From Verrucomicrobia bacterium UBA7008 (lineage in GTDB: Bacteria > Verrucomicrobiota > Kiritimatiellia > RFP12 > UBA1067): 6,298 bases of DNA. Location of the stretch: the NCBI GenBank assembly GCA_002449695.1, contig DJXI01000031.1:1-6298 (forward strand). The letters are read 5' to 3'. Positions 6,154 to 6,298 of this stretch are shown here, one piece after another. A program made the translations under genes and the position numbers. Numbering within the stretch: the stretch's first letter is position 1; every line of letters begins with the position of its first letter. Below the pieces are notes generated by a model. The model had not been told where the DNA came from. It was given only the letters and a program-made list of their open reading frames with translations, and made no database searches.

Positions 6154-6298
6154 CGACTTTCTCCTCCAGTGCGGCGATGAGGCGCGACGCGCGGCGGCGG
6201 AACAGCGCGTGCATCGCCATCGACGGAATCGCCACGACGAGACCGAAGATGGTCGTCACGATGGCCTGCGAGACGCCCTGCGCGAGCACGACCGGCTT
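6125..6298 (-). CDS. exbB: ExbB/TolQ/MotA family proton-channel protein, C-terminal end only (truncated by window edge)
   Basis: Only the last 57 residues lie in the window; the gene continues beyond position 6298. The frame reads KPVVLAQGVSQAIVTTIFGL and then VVAIPSMAMHALFRRRASRL, ending in a charged tail (IAALEEKVDELYAQAQA) before TAA at 6127–6125. The pattern LAxGVSxAIVTTxFGLVVAIPS is the signature of the final membrane helix of ExbB/TolQ, whose Thr residues line the proton path. The arginine cluster after it marks the cytoplasmic side. It overlaps the ExbD/TolR gene by 29 bases, which is usual for this pair. Together they form the channel-motor complex of the inner membrane. The N-terminal two-thirds are not seen, so whether it carries an extra periplasmic N-terminal domain is unknown. 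Confidence 0.92.
   Translation of the reverse strand, partial: KPVVLAQGVSQAIVTTIFGLVVAIPSMAMHALFRRRASRLIAALEEKVDELYAQAQA
6161..6167 (-). promoter_or_regulatory. Ribosome binding site of the ExbD/TolR gene
   Basis: GGAGGAG lies 7 bases before the ATG at 6153, inside the end of the ExbB/TolQ gene. It fixes the ExbD/TolR start and shows that this organism uses canonical anti-Shine-Dalgarno pairing for operon genes. The repeat-protein and vWA starts have the same kind of site (GAGGAG at 5748–5743, GAGGAGG at 3817–3811). Confidence 0.8.

Overview
This 6.3 kb window is very GC-rich and gene-dense, and all the large genes lie on the minus strand. It has an ExbB/TolQ–ExbD/TolR proton-channel pair, a signal-peptide-bearing GH43 glycosidase with a C-terminal lectin-like domain, no SusC/SusD partners, and GAGGAG-type ribosome sites. 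This suggests a high-GC Gram-negative of the Verrucomicrobiota/Kiritimatiellota/Lentisphaerota type. No marker gene is present, so the placement is an inference.

Right half (6298 down to 2151, minus strand): a tightly coupled four-gene cluster in the order ExbB/TolQ (only its last 57 residues are inside the window), ExbD/TolR, a 645-aa exported tetratricopeptide-type repeat protein, and a 550-aa membrane-anchored von Willebrand A (vWA) protein. The genes overlap by 29, 4 and 4 bases, and each internal start has a strong GGAGG-like ribosome site. The vWA protein is the most interesting part. Its single N-terminal membrane helix carries the S-x3-H spacing (S17/H21) that TonB and TolA use to couple to ExbBD/TolQR. 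A long Pro/Ala/Glu-rich linker follows, as in TonB, but the periplasmic end is a vWA domain with a complete metal-ion adhesion site instead of a TonB or TolA C-terminal domain. I read the cluster as a Tol/Ton-like machine driven by the proton-motive force whose effector is a vWA domain, with the repeat protein as a periplasmic partner (compare CpoB in Tol-Pal).

Middle (about 1858–2150): a compact intergenic region with two outward-facing promoters. Both use the same 11-base element TATGATATACT, once on each strand, 70 bp apart. The minus-strand copy lies so close to the GH43 ATG that the message is probably leaderless. The plus-strand copy reads toward a small, previously unmarked 51-codon frame (1967–2122) with strongly coding-like third positions. 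That frame ends 28 bases from the convergent end of the vWA gene.

Left part (1857 down to 148, minus strand): a secreted GH43-family glycosidase with all three catalytic acids visible, ending inside a probable bidirectional terminator (116–149). The first 115 bases are a G/T-rich stretch with repeated GGTTGAG words that I cannot assign to a gene.
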